A stretch of 64,000 nucleotides of DNA, taken from the NCBI GenBank assembly GCA_944321875.1, contig CALUMX010000012.1, forward strand, positions 1-64,000. The letters run 5' to 3'. This document shows positions 6,868-15,998 of this stretch, one piece after another. Source of the stretch: an uncultured Muribaculaceae bacterium (lineage in GTDB: Bacteria; Bacteroidota; Bacteroidia; Bacteroidales; Muribaculaceae). Positions within the stretch are counted from its first letter, which is position 1; each line of letters starts with the position of its first letter. A program made the translations under genes and the position numbers. The notes beneath the pieces were generated by a model. That model was not told the origin of the DNA and did not search any database. It was given only the letters and a program-made list of their open reading frames with translations.

Positions 6868-8955
6868 TTATTTCTTAATGCCGTCGCGCTTCAAAAGGGC
6901 GTCGATAGTCGGCTCCTGACCGCGGAAACGCTTGTAGAGCACCATCGGGGCTTCTGTACCGCCGCGGCTCATTACGTTGTCGCGCCATGACTCTGCGATA
7001 GTCGGATTGAAGATGCCGTTCTGCTTGAAGTATTCGAAGGCATCGGCTTCAATCATTTCGGCCCACTTGTAGCTGTAGTAGCCGGCTGCGTAGCCGCCTG
7101 AGAAGATGTGGGTGAACTTCGGAGAAGTCATCGTGCCCTTCACTTCCGGGAAGAGAGCCACTTTCTTCATGGCGTCAAGCTCGAATTGGTAAGCGTCGTC
7201 GACCGGAGCTGTGATGGAGTGCCATGCCATGTCGATGTAGCCGAATGAGAGCTGACGGAGGCAAGCATAGGCTGCGCCGAATTGGGACGCCTTGATTACC
7301 TTGTCGACAAGTTCCTGCGGGATAGTCTCGCCCGTGATGTAATGCTTGGCGAAGCTGTTGAGGAATTCTTTCTGTGTCAGGTAGTTCTCGCCGAATTGAG
7401 AAGGCACTTCTACAAAGTCGCGGAATACGTTGGTACCCGACAGTGAGGAGTATTGAGCCTGAGTGAGAAGGCTGTGCAGACCGTGTCCGAACTCATGGAT
7501 GAAGGTCTCTACCTCATAGAAAGTGAGCAGTGACGGCTTGGTCTCAGTCGGACGCGTAAAGTTCATGGTGAGCGTTACGTGAGGACGTTGGCTGACACCG
7601 TCGACAAAACGTTCCGGACGGAATTCCGTCATCCATGCGCCGCCTCGCTTCGTTGCGCGCGGGAAGAAGTCGGTGTAGAGTACGCCGATGAAGTTGCCGT
7701 CCTTGTCCATGACGTCAAACGACTTCACTTCAGGATTGTAGACCGAATAGTTCTGGTTTTCCTTGAACTGCAGGCCGTAGAGCTTGGTCGCGAAGCCAAA
7801 CACGCCTTCGATGACGTTGTTAAGCTCGAAATACGGGCGGAGTTCCTCGTCGTTGAACGCATATTTCTCATTCTTCAGCTTGTTGGCATAGTAAGAGTAG
7901 TCCCAAGCCTGAAGCTCGATTTTCTTGCCTTCTGTCTTCTTGGCGAAGTCGGTGAGTTCCTTCAGTTCCTTTTTCCATGCCGGAGCGTAAGCCTTCTGGA
8001 GGTCGTCGAGCAGCTTGTAGACGTTTTCAGGAGTCTCAGCCATTGTCATCTTCAGGCTGTGTTCTGCGTATGTCTTGCTGCCGAGCAGTTTGGCAAGCTC
8101 AAGACGCACCTCGGCGATGCGCTTCATGATGGCCACGTTGTCAAATTCGCCGCCGTTGCAGAGAGAGTTGTAGTCGCGGTAGAGCTTCTCGCGCAGGTCG
8201 CGGCGGTCGGCATATTTCATGAAGGCCATGTAGGTCGGAGCCTGGAGTGTGATGAGGTATTCGCCTTCGCGTCCTTTTTCCTTGGCTGCGAGAGCGGCAG
8301 CCTCGATGGAGCTTTCAGGAAGTCCTGCCAGGTCTTCCTTCTTCAGCCACAGCTCGTAGGCGGCAGTCGCCTTGACTGTGTTCTGCTCGAAGCGCAGGTT
8401 CAGTTCTGACAACTCAGCGGAGAGCTTGCGGTACTGGTCGCGGGCCTCTCCCTCAAGGTTGGCGCCGGAATGGGCAAACGATTCGTATGTCTTTTCAAGA
8501 AGCATCTTTTCCTCAGTGGAGAGGTTGAGTTGGTCGCGGCGGTCATACACCTGCTTGATGCGGTTCCAGAGACCCTCGTTGAGTGTGATGCTTGTGCTGT
8601 ATTCTGAAAGTTTCGGGGAGATGCGCATGGCAATCTCGTTCATCTCGTCGTCACCGTCGGCCGAGAGGACAGGGAAGAACGTGTTTAGCGTACGGTTGAG
8701 CATCTGTCCGGAGTTTTCGAGAGCGACGATGGTGTTCTCAAACGTCGGCATCGAGCGTTGGTTGACGATGGCGGCGATTTCCTGCTGCGCAACCTTGATG
8801 CCGGAGTCGACAGCCTCTTCGTAGAAGCTCTTCTCGATACGGTCAAACGGCACTACGTTGTGCGTGGTCTTGAACTCTTCAAAAAAGATATTTTCAGCGT
8901 TTGTCATTATAGGAGCTGTAAATAATAAAGGAATAATTAATGTTTTTAGATTCAT
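6868..8955 (-). CDS. M3-family metallopeptidase (oligopeptidase/Dcp type), exported
   Basis: Zinc oligopeptidase of the thimet/oligopeptidase A/Dcp family. The ATG at 8955 (695 residues) is preferred over one nine codons upstream because it begins directly with a signal peptide (MNLKTLIIPLLFTAPIMTNA), so the enzyme probably works in the periplasm. The active site HEFGH lies in FIHEFGHGLHSLL, with the downstream Glu ligand in the family stretch FVEVPSQFGEN, and the substrate-binding Tyr/Gly-rich GGYAAGYYSY is present. A -7 element TATTTTTG lies at 8987-8980 (minus). It is a single-gene unit ended by a strong hairpin. Confidence 0.95.
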   Translation of the reverse strand: MNLKTLIIPLLFTAPIMTNAENIFFEEFKTTHNVVPFDRIEKSFYEEAVDSGIKVAQQEIAAIVNQRSMPTFENTIVALENSGQMLNRTLNTFFPVLSADGDDEMNEIAMRISPKLSEYSTSITLNEGLWNRIKQVYDRRDQLNLSTEEKMLLEKTYESFAHSGANLEGEARDQYRKLSAELSELNLRFEQNTVKATAAYELWLKKEDLAGLPESSIEAAALAAKEKGREGEYLITLQAPTYMAFMKYADRRDLREKLYRDYNSLCNGGEFDNVAIMKRIAEVRLELAKLLGSKTYAEHSLKMTMAETPENVYKLLDDLQKAYAPAWKKELKELTDFAKKTEGKKIELQAWDYSYYANKLKNEKYAFNDEELRPYFELNNVIEGVFGFATKLYGLQFKENQNYSVYNPEVKSFDVMDKDGNFIGVLYTDFFPRATKRGGAWMTEFRPERFVDGVSQRPHVTLTMNFTRPTETKPSLLTFYEVETFIHEFGHGLHSLLTQAQYSSLSGTNVFRDFVEVPSQFGENYLTQKEFLNSFAKHYITGETIPQELVDKVIKASQFGAAYACLRQLSFGYIDMAWHSITAPVDDAYQFELDAMKKVALFPEVKGTMTSPKFTHIFSGGYAAGYYSYKWAEMIEADAFEYFKQNGIFNPTIAESWRDNVMSRGGTEAPMVLYKRFRGQEPTIDALLKRDGIKK

Positions 8956-8979
8956 TGTGTAGCGGATTTTATTTATACG

Positions 8980-8987
8980 CAAAAATA
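8980..8987 (-). promoter_or_regulatory. -7 element before the M3 peptidase gene
   Basis: TATTTTTG on the minus strand, about 25 bp before the chosen ATG. The -33 element is not clear. Confidence 0.45.
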
Positions 8988-9013
8988 GTATTTTTCTTCG
9001 AATTGAAAAATAT

Positions 9014-11224
9014 TCAGGCCGAATAGCGGAGTTTGTCCTCTATCAGCGCGAGCATCATGCCGTCGATGCCGGCGTCGAGCAGCAGCTGCCGGTCGTTGTG
9101 CAGGGTGTCGATGACCTTGCCGAGCGAGCCTTCGCGGGCCTTCATCGCGTTGACGTAGCCTTCGGTGGCCTCTTTGGTGCGTCCGGCGCAGAGAAGCGCA
9201 TGGGAGCGGTTGATGAGGTCGTCGGCCGAGGCATCGAGCGCGATGATGCGGTCGTAGTAGCTGATGCTTTGCTCGTAGTTGCCGGTAAGGAACGAACACC
9301 AGGCAATCGGTCGCATCGTGCGGGCTCCCTTGTTGGCCATATAGTCAACCTTGAAGAAATATTTCAGCGCCTCGTCCGTACGTCCCAGTGCGAGCAGGCA
9401 GTTGGCGATGCTGTTGGCCACGGCGGTGTTGTCGGGCTGCAGCGTCTCGACGCGTTTGAAGTACTCGAGCGCCTTTTCCGAGTTGCCCGCGGAGCGGTGG
9501 CATCCCGCCAGATGTTTCAGAGTCCAAGCGTCGTCGCTTTTCAGCAGGTCCACTTTCTCATAGTTGCGGATGGCCTCCTCGTAGTTCTTGGCCGACTCGT
9601 GGCAGAATCCCATTTTCTGGTACATGCCCACCGTGGCCGTTTCCTGTTGCGCTATCTTATTGAAGATGGCGAGTGCCTCGTTGTAGTATTCCTGTTTGAA
9701 ATAGAATTCGGCAATCAGTTGCAGGCTGTTGAGGTCGGAGAGGATGTCGGCCACGAACGGCACCTCAATCAGGTTGAGCGTCGTTGAGAACGGATTGTAG
9801 AATTCCTTTTTGTTGAACGACAGGTTGAAGAAACGGTAGAGGTTTTGGACGTATTTGTTGGCCGTGTTCTCGCGGTCTTTTGCCGGGTCGGGCAGGTTGC
9901 CGCTCATTTCCATCATTTGTTCGTTTTGTGCGTCAAACTGGCCGAGCATCATCTGCCGTTGCTGTTCGGGAACGCTGGCGAGGGAGAGGATGAACGAGAA
10001 TTTGTCGCTGTCGCAGAATGCTCCCGATTTCTCAATCATCGTCAGCATCGGGTTCATCTTGTTCTTGAACAGGGCGTACACCTCCGAATGGGTCATTTCA
10101 AACGGAATGAACCAGTTGGCGGTCGTGCGGAAGAACGGGAAGTTCTTCATCTGCGAGAACGTGCTGAGAAAGACGTCGCTGCCTTCCATCTGCATCTTGT
10201 TCAGCTCCTGCATCTTGGCCGTGATGCCCGACTTGTCGAGCACTTCCTGCCAGTCGGGGTTGATTTCTCCGTTCTCAAGGTCCTCCACCGCATTGGTGTT
10301 CTCCAGTTTGCGGCGCAGTTCCGGCGAGAGGTCGCGGATGCGCGGAATCAGCTCGTCACGCACTTTTTTCATCACGCGCTCTGTTCCGCGGCTGCGGATG
10401 AACTGCAGGAAAAGCGTCATGATGTCGGCCGTAGCCTGTGGATTGTCGGCCAGGTTGCCGATGCGCAGACGCAGCGGCTCTGAGTGGCGGATGGCATCGC
10501 GGTGGCGGTGCATTACCAGCAGGGCACAGCAGAGTGCCTTGATTTGCAGGGCCGGTACGGTGGTTGCCGAGTAGAAGTCGAGCAGGCAGAGCAGCAGCTC
10601 CTCGCGGTAGTGTTCCAGCAGGCTCATCATCAGGGCAGAGATTATCACCTCATGGATGACGGCGGGCTGCGTGTCGTCGGCGAGTGTCTGGCGGACGGTC
10701 TCCAGGTCGTCGTTGCTCATGGGGTAGGCCGTCCAGATATAGTTGAATATCGTGTTCTCCACCGCCTCCTTGTCCTTGAGCATCGGCAGCGCGGAGCTTT
10801 CGGCCTGCTCGTCGGCGGTCATTTCGAAAAATACGGCGAGTTGCTTGCGCAGTTGGCTGTGTTTCCCGAGAAGGATGGCCAGCGACGACGGATGAAGCCG
10901 CAGTGTCCGCAGGGTGCTGTAGTATATTCGTGGGGAAGTTTGGATGAGCAGCTCGTTGGCGGCGATGTCTGTCAGCTCGGCCGCCTTGTTGATGATGCTG
11001 TCATATATCTGGTTGCGCTGAGGGTCGGCAATGCCCTCGGTCGCGTATTGAATCATATATTTGTACGACTGTTCCAGCTCTTCGACTTTGTTGGTTATCT
11101 GCCAGTTGGCTGTCTCAGAGGCCAGTTGGCGCAACTCGGCGAATGCTTCGTTCAGCCGTTTCGACCGCAGAAGGCCGTTGATGACTTTTTGTCTGTCTTC
11201 GATGGGTTGTTTTGTCATAGACAT
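9014..11224 (-). CDS. Large tetratricopeptide-repeat protein
   Basis: A 736-residue, probably cytosolic protein with no signal peptide or membrane segment. The C-terminal part (about 520-710) holds several TPR units, recognisable by the pattern in YEEAIRNYEKVD, SEKALEYFKRVE and TDEALKYFFKVD. The N-terminal 500 residues are helical and not recognised; they hold no motif I can name. TPRs form scaffolds for protein partners, so an assembly or regulatory role is likely. It stands alone: the divergent DUF2721 gene lies 116 bp away and the M3 gene is separately promoted. An alternative ATG two codons downstream is possible. Confidence 0.8.
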   Translation of the reverse strand: MSMTKQPIEDRQKVINGLLRSKRLNEAFAELRQLASETANWQITNKVEELEQSYKYMIQYATEGIADPQRNQIYDSIINKAAELTDIAANELLIQTSPRIYYSTLRTLRLHPSSLAILLGKHSQLRKQLAVFFEMTADEQAESSALPMLKDKEAVENTIFNYIWTAYPMSNDDLETVRQTLADDTQPAVIHEVIISALMMSLLEHYREELLLCLLDFYSATTVPALQIKALCCALLVMHRHRDAIRHSEPLRLRIGNLADNPQATADIMTLFLQFIRSRGTERVMKKVRDELIPRIRDLSPELRRKLENTNAVEDLENGEINPDWQEVLDKSGITAKMQELNKMQMEGSDVFLSTFSQMKNFPFFRTTANWFIPFEMTHSEVYALFKNKMNPMLTMIEKSGAFCDSDKFSFILSLASVPEQQRQMMLGQFDAQNEQMMEMSGNLPDPAKDRENTANKYVQNLYRFFNLSFNKKEFYNPFSTTLNLIEVPFVADILSDLNSLQLIAEFYFKQEYYNEALAIFNKIAQQETATVGMYQKMGFCHESAKNYEEAIRNYEKVDLLKSDDAWTLKHLAGCHRSAGNSEKALEYFKRVETLQPDNTAVANSIANCLLALGRTDEALKYFFKVDYMANKGARTMRPIAWCSFLTGNYEQSISYYDRIIALDASADDLINRSHALLCAGRTKEATEGYVNAMKAREGSLGKVIDTLHNDRQLLLDAGIDGMMLALIEDKLRYSA

Positions 11225-11340
11225 TTGATTTTTTGCGAATATACATAAGTTAAAGCAAAAATTCGGCCAAAATGTTCATTAAAGTGGAACGGGATAGCGG
11301 CATTTCGGAAAAAATTTTTTTCTTTGTGAAAAAATTGACT

Positions 11341-11745
11341 ATGGATAAACTCGACATTACTACCCCGGCTTTGCTGTTTTCGGCTATATCGCTGATTATG
11401 CTGGCCTTCACTAACCGTTTCCTGTCGTATGCACAGCTCATCCGCAAGCTCCACGACGATTATCTCCGCGAGCAGAGCGACGTGACGGCCGCTCAGATTC
11501 GGAACCTGCGCCGCCGGCTTTATCTGACGCGTACGATGCAGGTGCTCGGCATCTCGAGCCTTTGTCTCTGCGTGGTGGCCATGTTTCTGGTCTATGTGGG
11601 CATCGGTCTTTGGGCGGTCTATGTGTTTGGGGTGGCTTTGCTGCTGCTGATAGCCTCGCTGGTGGTGTCCATCCACGAGTTGCGCATTTCGGTGGGCGCG
11701 CTCGACCTCCATTTGCGGGATATGGACCGGAAACTGAAAAAATAG
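11341..11745 (+). CDS. DUF2721-like small membrane protein
   Basis: A 134-residue integral membrane protein of unknown function. It has an N-terminal membrane segment (about 9-27), a charged Arg-rich cytoplasmic stretch (LRRRLYLTRTMQ), two further hydrophobic segments (about 67-105), and a charged C-terminus. This layout fits the DUF2721 family. The ATG at 11341 is chosen because the reading frame upstream (from 11272) has no family-like character and starts inside the promoter region of the divergent TPR gene. No functional context is visible. Confidence 0.7.
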   Translation: MDKLDITTPALLFSAISLIMLAFTNRFLSYAQLIRKLHDDYLREQSDVTAAQIRNLRRRLYLTRTMQVLGISSLCLCVVAMFLVYVGIGLWAVYVFGVALLLLIASLVVSIHELRISVGALDLHLRDMDRKLKK

Positions 11746-11764
11746 CCGCTTGTCGTTGCTGTTT

Positions 11765-11796
11765 TTTGCGGGATTCGAAGGAATGTCGTACATTTG
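11765..11796 (+). promoter_or_regulatory. Promoter of the DUF4293 gene
   Basis: TTTG (11765-11768), a 20-nt spacer, and TACATTTG (11789-11796) match the Bacteroidota consensus. The start codon is 29 bp downstream. Confidence 0.75.
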
Positions 11797-11825
11797 TGTG
11801 GAACTTTAAAATAAATTTTCTGATT

Positions 11826-12224
11826 ATGGTACTTCAAAGATGGCAGACCGTATATCTGCTGATTGCTGTCATAGTAATGGCTCTTGCGGCCTATTTGCCT
11901 GCTACCGTATGCCAGTCGTGCGTCTATGCTGTTGGCGGTGGTATGTTGGCCTATTATATACTTAATGGTGTGAACGCGCTGTTGCTGCTCGTCACTATCT
12001 TCAAGTTCAAGAATCTGAAGTTGCAGAAGTCGCTCTGCGCCGTGGCCATGCTACTGATGCTTGGCTCGTATGGTGTGCTGACGGCCAACTGCCTTTGGGT
12101 GGAGGGTACGGAGGTGACTTGGATTGCCTTGTTCCCGGCATTCGCGTTTATCTGCACATTCCTTGCTAAAGGTCGGATAGTCAGCGACTATAACCTTCTC
12201 CGCGATTGCGAGCGTTTGCGTTAA
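11826..12224 (+). CDS. DUF4293-like four-helix membrane protein
   Basis: A 132-residue protein of unknown function with four hydrophobic segments and the start MVLQRWQTVYLL, typical of the DUF4293 family found in Bacteroidota. The start is the ATG at 11826, just after a well-formed promoter; the open frame extending upstream is an out-of-context overlap with the DUF2721 gene. The gene precedes rpmH but is separately promoted. Confidence 0.75.
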   Translation: MVLQRWQTVYLLIAVIVMALAAYLPATVCQSCVYAVGGGMLAYYILNGVNALLLLVTIFKFKNLKLQKSLCAVAMLLMLGSYGVLTANCLWVEGTEVTWIALFPAFAFICTFLAKGRIVSDYNLLRDCERLR

Positions 12225-12288
12225 ATTTTGGAATTTGCCTGACTGTCAGTGTGTTGTGCGAAAAAGGCTAAATATTTTTGCGAATCTC

Positions 12289-12319
12289 TTTGATTATTAG
12301 AAAATAGTGGCTAATTTTG
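12289..12319 (+). promoter_or_regulatory. Promoter of rpmH
   Basis: TTTG (12289-12292), a 19-nt spacer, and TAATTTTG (12312-12319). The rpmH start is 45 bp downstream. Confidence 0.75.
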
Positions 12320-12364
12320 CACTCCGAAAAGTCTTGAATAATAACGAAAATAATATAGCTTAAG

Positions 12365-12517
12365 ATGAAAAGAACATTTCAACCTTCTAACAGAAAGAGA
12401 GTGAACAAACACGGTTTCCGTTTAAGAATGTCGACTGCTGACGGTCGTAAGGTGCTTGCACGTCGCCGCGCTAAAGGTCGTGCTCGTTTGACAGTATCTC
12501 ACTCTATCAATAAATAA
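12365..12517 (+). CDS. rpmH: 50S ribosomal protein bL34
   Basis: A 50-codon gene found by direct translation. The product starts [19 protein letters not shown] and continues with the family's [19 protein letters not shown], ending in SHSINK. This is the whole bL34 protein, a small basic component of the large ribosomal subunit. It has its own promoter and is followed by two hairpins. Confidence 0.97.
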   Translation: MKRTFQPSNRKRVNKHGFRLRMSTADGRKVLARRRAKGRARLTVSHSINK

Positions 12518-12549
12518 TAAGCCACAGGCTTTGATGGGATAAGGTATTA

Positions 12550-12613
12550 CCGTTGCTGCGGATGCAGTGGCGGTTTCTTTGTGTCTGTATGCGTGGGCAT
12601 ACGGACTTTTTTT
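12550..12613 (+). terminator. Two successive hairpins ending the rpmH transcript
   Basis: The first stem pairs 12550-12559 with 12564-12573 (three G-U pairs, GGAT loop) and is followed by TTTCTTT. The second pairs 12584-12592 with 12597-12605 (GTGG loop) and is followed by CTTTTTTT, a standard rho-independent terminator. Confidence 0.7.
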
Positions 12614-12629
12614 GTTTCCAAGGGAATGG

Positions 12630-12800
12630 GGCTGCCGCGTGCATTTCGGCAATGCAAGGTTCAAATTTTAAACCTATGGTTTAATTTGCCATTGCGCTCG
12701 ATTTGCACTGTCTTTGGATAAGATAGGCTGCGTCTCGGCAAAGAACAAATTTTAAACCTATGGTTTAATTTGTCATTGCGCTCGATTTGCACTATCTTTG
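12630..12800 (+). repeat. Two tandem 84-bp promoter-bearing repeats before ugd
   Basis: CAAATTTTAAACCTATGG begins at 12662 and again at 12746, a period of 84 bp; the two copies differ at few positions over 55 bp. Each carries TTTG, 20 nt, and a -7 box: TGTCTTTG (12709-12716) in the distal copy and TATCTTTG (12793-12800) in the gene-proximal copy. The block 12718-12740 (ATAAGATAGG, CTGCGTCTCGGCA) nearly matches the core of the repeat array before the nuclease gene when both are read towards their gene. Confidence 0.85.
12769..12800 (+). promoter_or_regulatory. Promoter of the ugd-fcl run
   Basis: TTTG (12769-12772), a 20-nt spacer, and TATCTTTG (12793-12800), 23 bp before the ugd ATG, giving a very short leader. 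Confidence 0.8.
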
Positions 12801-12823
12801 TCCCGATAAAGAATAGGACATTT

Positions 12824-14137
12824 ATGAAAATTGCAATCGTTGGTTCTGGATACGTCGGACTCGTTTCCGGTGCCTGTTTTTCGGAAGTGGGTGTTGAGGT
12901 TACTTGCGTCGACATCGACGCCCGCAAAATCGAGAATTTGAAAAACGGGATTATCCCTATCTATGAACCCGGCCTTGATGAGCTGATTAAGCGCAACGTG
13001 GCGGCCGGACGCCTTCATTTTACGACCGAGTTGGCCGATGTCATCGACGACGTGGAGGTGGTGTTCAGTGCAGTCGGTACGCCGCCCGATGAGGATGGCA
13101 GCGCGGATTTACGCTATGTGCTGGAGGTGGCGCGCACGTTCGGACAGCATATCAGCAAGTACGCTCTTCTCGTTACGAAGAGCACGGTTCCTGTCGGAAC
13201 TTCGAAGAAAATCAAGGCAGTTATCCGTGAGGAATTGGAGCGGCGCGGCGTCGACATTCCGTTTGAGGTGGCTTCCAATCCGGAATTCCTCAAGGAAGGC
13301 GCGGCCATCAAGGACTTCATGTCGCCCGACCGTGTCGTTATCGGTATCGAGAGCGACCGTGCCCGCAAGGTGATGGAGCGTCTCTACCGTCCGTTCCTGC
13401 TCAACAATTTCCGTGTTATTTTTATGGATATCGCTTCGGCCGAAATGACAAAATATGCGGCCAATTCGATGCTGGCTACCCGTATTTCGTTCATGAACGA
13501 CATTGCCAACCTCTGTGAGTTGGTCGGTGCCGATGTTAATATGGTGCGCAAGGGTATCGGCAGCGATGCGCGCATCGGCAATAAATTCCTTTATGCCGGT
13601 TGCGGATACGGAGGTTCCTGCTTTCCGAAGGATGTGAAGGCTTTGATTCACACGGGACAGGAGCACGGCTACCACATGCGTGTGATTGAGGCCGTTGAGG
13701 AGGTCAACGAGTTGCAGAAATCGATTGTGTTCCGTAAGTTGTCCGACCTTTTCGAGGGCAAGCTCTCCGGCAAGCGCATTGCCGTATGGGGTCTGGCGTT
13801 CAAGCCGGAGACCGACGATATGCGCGAGGCTCCTGCACTGGAGGTCATCCGCCGTCTGTTGGAGGCCGGTGCGGAGGTTGTGGCTTACGACCCCGTGGCT
13901 ATGGACGAGGCTCGCCGCCGTCTGGGCGACAGCATCCGCTATGCGCGCGACATGTATGACGCTGTGGTCGATGCCGATGCTCTGGCTCTGCTGACGGAGT
14001 GGAAGCAGTTCCGTCTGCCTTCCTGGGGTGTGGTCAGCCGCGCGATGAGGGGCAACGTGATTGTCGACGGACGCAATATCTACGACGAACAGGAATTACA
14101 CGACGAAGGATTTATATATCATTGTATCGGGAAATAG
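12824..14137 (+). CDS. ugd: UDP-glucose 6-dehydrogenase
   Basis: Oxidises UDP-glucose to UDP-glucuronate with two NAD+, giving a precursor for capsule or other surface glycans. The 437-residue product starts MKIAIVGSGYVGLVSG, the NAD-binding Rossmann motif, and carries the catalytic cysteine in GCGYGGSCFPKD, followed by the C-terminal UDP-binding domain. The ATG at 12824 gives the family N-terminus; the 18 codons upstream overlap the promoter and are not coding. It heads a five-gene plus-strand run of nucleotide-sugar genes. Confidence 0.96.
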   Translation: MKIAIVGSGYVGLVSGACFSEVGVEVTCVDIDARKIENLKNGIIPIYEPGLDELIKRNVAAGRLHFTTELADVIDDVEVVFSAVGTPPDEDGSADLRYVLEVARTFGQHISKYALLVTKSTVPVGTSKKIKAVIREELERRGVDIPFEVASNPEFLKEGAAIKDFMSPDRVVIGIESDRARKVMERLYRPFLLNNFRVIFMDIASAEMTKYAANSMLATRISFMNDIANLCELVGADVNMVRKGIGSDARIGNKFLYAGCGYGGSCFPKDVKALIHTGQEHGYHMRVIEAVEEVNELQKSIVFRKLSDLFEGKLSGKRIAVWGLAFKPETDDMREAPALEVIRRLLEAGAEVVAYDPVAMDEARRRLGDSIRYARDMYDAVVDADALALLTEWKQFRLPSWGVVSRAMRGNVIVDGRNIYDEQELHDEGFIYHCIGK

Positions 14138-14178
14138 CCGGCAGGCCGTTTCCCCCTGCATCTTAATTGAAAAAGAAG

Positions 14179-15312
14179 ATGAAACCGCGAATTTTATTAT
14201 CGTACGTTCACATGAGCGGTACGGAAAAGGACTGGGTCAACAAGGCGCTCGAAACGGAGTGGATTGTACCCCTCGGTCCGAATGTCGATGAGTTTGAGCA
14301 TCGGCTTCAGTCTTATCTGGGTGTTCCCCGCGTAGTGGCTTTGAGTGCCGGTACGGCTGCCATCCATCTTGGTCTGGTGGCTCTCGGTGTGGAGGCGGGT
14401 GACGAGGTTATCTGCCAGTCATTCACGTTTGCTGCCAGTGCCAACCCGATTAAATACCAGGGTGCTACGCCTGTTTTTGTCGACAGCGAGCCTGATACGT
14501 GGAACATGTCGCCGGAAGTGCTTGAGAAGGCGATTATCGACCGCAAGGCTAAGACCGGCAAATATCCGAAGGCGATTATTCCGGTCTATCTCTACGGTAT
14601 GCCGGCGAAGATTGACGAGATTATGGCGGTAGCCAATAAATATGGCATCCCTGTGCTGGAAGACGCTGCCGAGGCGCTCGGTTCGCTCTATAAAGGTAAA
14701 TTCTGCGGTACGTTTGGTGCCTACGGTTGTCTGAGCTTCAACGGCAACAAGGTCATCACGACCTCGGGTGGCGGTGCGCTGATTTGCCACTCCGACAAGG
14801 ACGGCGACAACGCGCTGTTTCTTGCCACACAGGCCCGTGAGCCGCGTCCCTACTACTATCACGAGAAATTGGGCTACAACTACCGTCTTAGCAATGTCAG
14901 TGCCGGTATCGGCTGCGGACAGATGGACGTGCTTCAGGAGCATGTCGACCTGCGCCGCCGCATCCACGACTTCTACAAGCGTGAGTTGTCGGTGATTGAG
15001 GGCGTGACGGTGGCCGATAATCCGTCGGCCGATTTCGATTCGAACTTCTGGCTTACAACCATATTGATTGACCCTGCTACGGGTAAGACTCCCGAGCAGC
15101 TGCGTCAGGCGATGGCCGAGGCGGGCGTGGAGACGCGCCGTCTGTGGCGTCCGATGCACATGCAGCCCATTTATGCCGACGCGCCTTACTACGGCGGCGA
15201 TTGCTGCGAGCGGCTGTTTGACATCGGTTTGTGTCTGCCGAGCGGTTCCGGCCTGAAGGACGAGGAGCTGCGCTATGTGGCCGACCACATTCTTCAATTC
15301 TTCGGTAAATAG
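14179..15312 (+). CDS. DegT/DnrJ/EryC1-family sugar aminotransferase
   Basis: PLP-dependent aminotransferase of the type that puts an amino group on a keto nucleotide-sugar. The 377-residue protein shows the family landmarks: WIVPLGPNVDEFE near the N-terminus, the PLP-contacting ALSAGTAAIHLGL, the EDAAEALGS stretch, and the Schiff-base lysine in SFNGNKVITT. The ATG at 14179 is preferred over a TTG four codons earlier; an AAGAAG precedes it. It lies 41 bp after ugd and 8 bp before the HAD gene. The substrate is not predictable, and no 4,6-dehydratase for a UDP-sugar is seen in the window. Confidence 0.9.
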   Translation: MKPRILLSYVHMSGTEKDWVNKALETEWIVPLGPNVDEFEHRLQSYLGVPRVVALSAGTAAIHLGLVALGVEAGDEVICQSFTFAASANPIKYQGATPVFVDSEPDTWNMSPEVLEKAIIDRKAKTGKYPKAIIPVYLYGMPAKIDEIMAVANKYGIPVLEDAAEALGSLYKGKFCGTFGAYGCLSFNGNKVITTSGGGALICHSDKDGDNALFLATQAREPRPYYYHEKLGYNYRLSNVSAGIGCGQMDVLQEHVDLRRRIHDFYKRELSVIEGVTVADNPSADFDSNFWLTTILIDPATGKTPEQLRQAMAEAGVETRRLWRPMHMQPIYADAPYYGGDCCERLFDIGLCLPSGSGLKDEELRYVADHILQFFGK

Positions 15313-15320
15313 CAGAGGCT

Positions 15321-15989
15321 ATGCTGGTGGCTTTCGACCTTGACGATACGCTCTACAAGGAAGCCGACTTTGCCTGCTCGGCCTATCGGGAGATTGCGGC
15401 GCTGGCAGAGGCGGATTTCGGGCTTGACCCCGACGGAGCTTTCGCTGCGATGGCGGGTGCGTTGAGCCGGAAAGAGAATCCGTTTGACGCGCTGGAGGCA
15501 TTTGCCGGACGGGCGTTACCCGTTGCCGAATGGGTGAGGCGTTACCGCATTCACCGTCCGACGATTGCGTTGTCCGACGGTGTCGGAGCGTTGCTCGACC
15601 GGTTGAAGGTGCAGGGCTGCAGGCTGGCGGTCGTTACCGACGGACGCTCTCTGACGCAGCGCAACAAAATAGAGGCTCTTGGTCTGAGCCGTTGGATAGA
15701 CGGGGACAACATCCTGATTTCCGAGGAGACGGGAGCCGACAAGACCCTTCCCGATAATTTCGAGGCTCTTGAGCGTCGCTATCCGGGAGAGCAGTGGGTT
15801 TATGTGGGCGACAATCCTGCCAAGGATTTCTATCATCCCAACCGCAGAGGCTGGACGACGGTGTGCCTGGCTGATTCCGGCTGCAACATCCATCCGCAGA
15901 CGGCAACCGATGCGGAGCATGCCGCTCAGTTCACGATAAGGGAGCCGGAGGAATTGCCGGCAATTTTGGAAAAAATACAAAAACGATAA
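15321..15989 (+). CDS. HAD-superfamily hydrolase
   Basis: A 222-residue haloacid dehalogenase-like phosphatase. It has motif I DLDDT at residues 6-10 with the nucleophilic Asp, motif II in VVTDGRS, the conserved Lys in GADKTLP, and motif III/IV in YVGDNPAKDF. The cap is a small helical insert after motif I, as in the subfamily I HADs. It is packed between the aminotransferase (8 bp) and gmd (9 bp), so it probably acts on a sugar phosphate or related intermediate, but the substrate is unknown. Confidence 0.88.
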   Translation: MLVAFDLDDTLYKEADFACSAYREIAALAEADFGLDPDGAFAAMAGALSRKENPFDALEAFAGRALPVAEWVRRYRIHRPTIALSDGVGALLDRLKVQGCRLAVVTDGRSLTQRNKIEALGLSRWIDGDNILISEETGADKTLPDNFEALERRYPGEQWVYVGDNPAKDFYHPNRRGWTTVCLADSGCNIHPQTATDAEHAAQFTIREPEELPAILEKIQKR

Positions 15990-15998
15990 ACATATACT

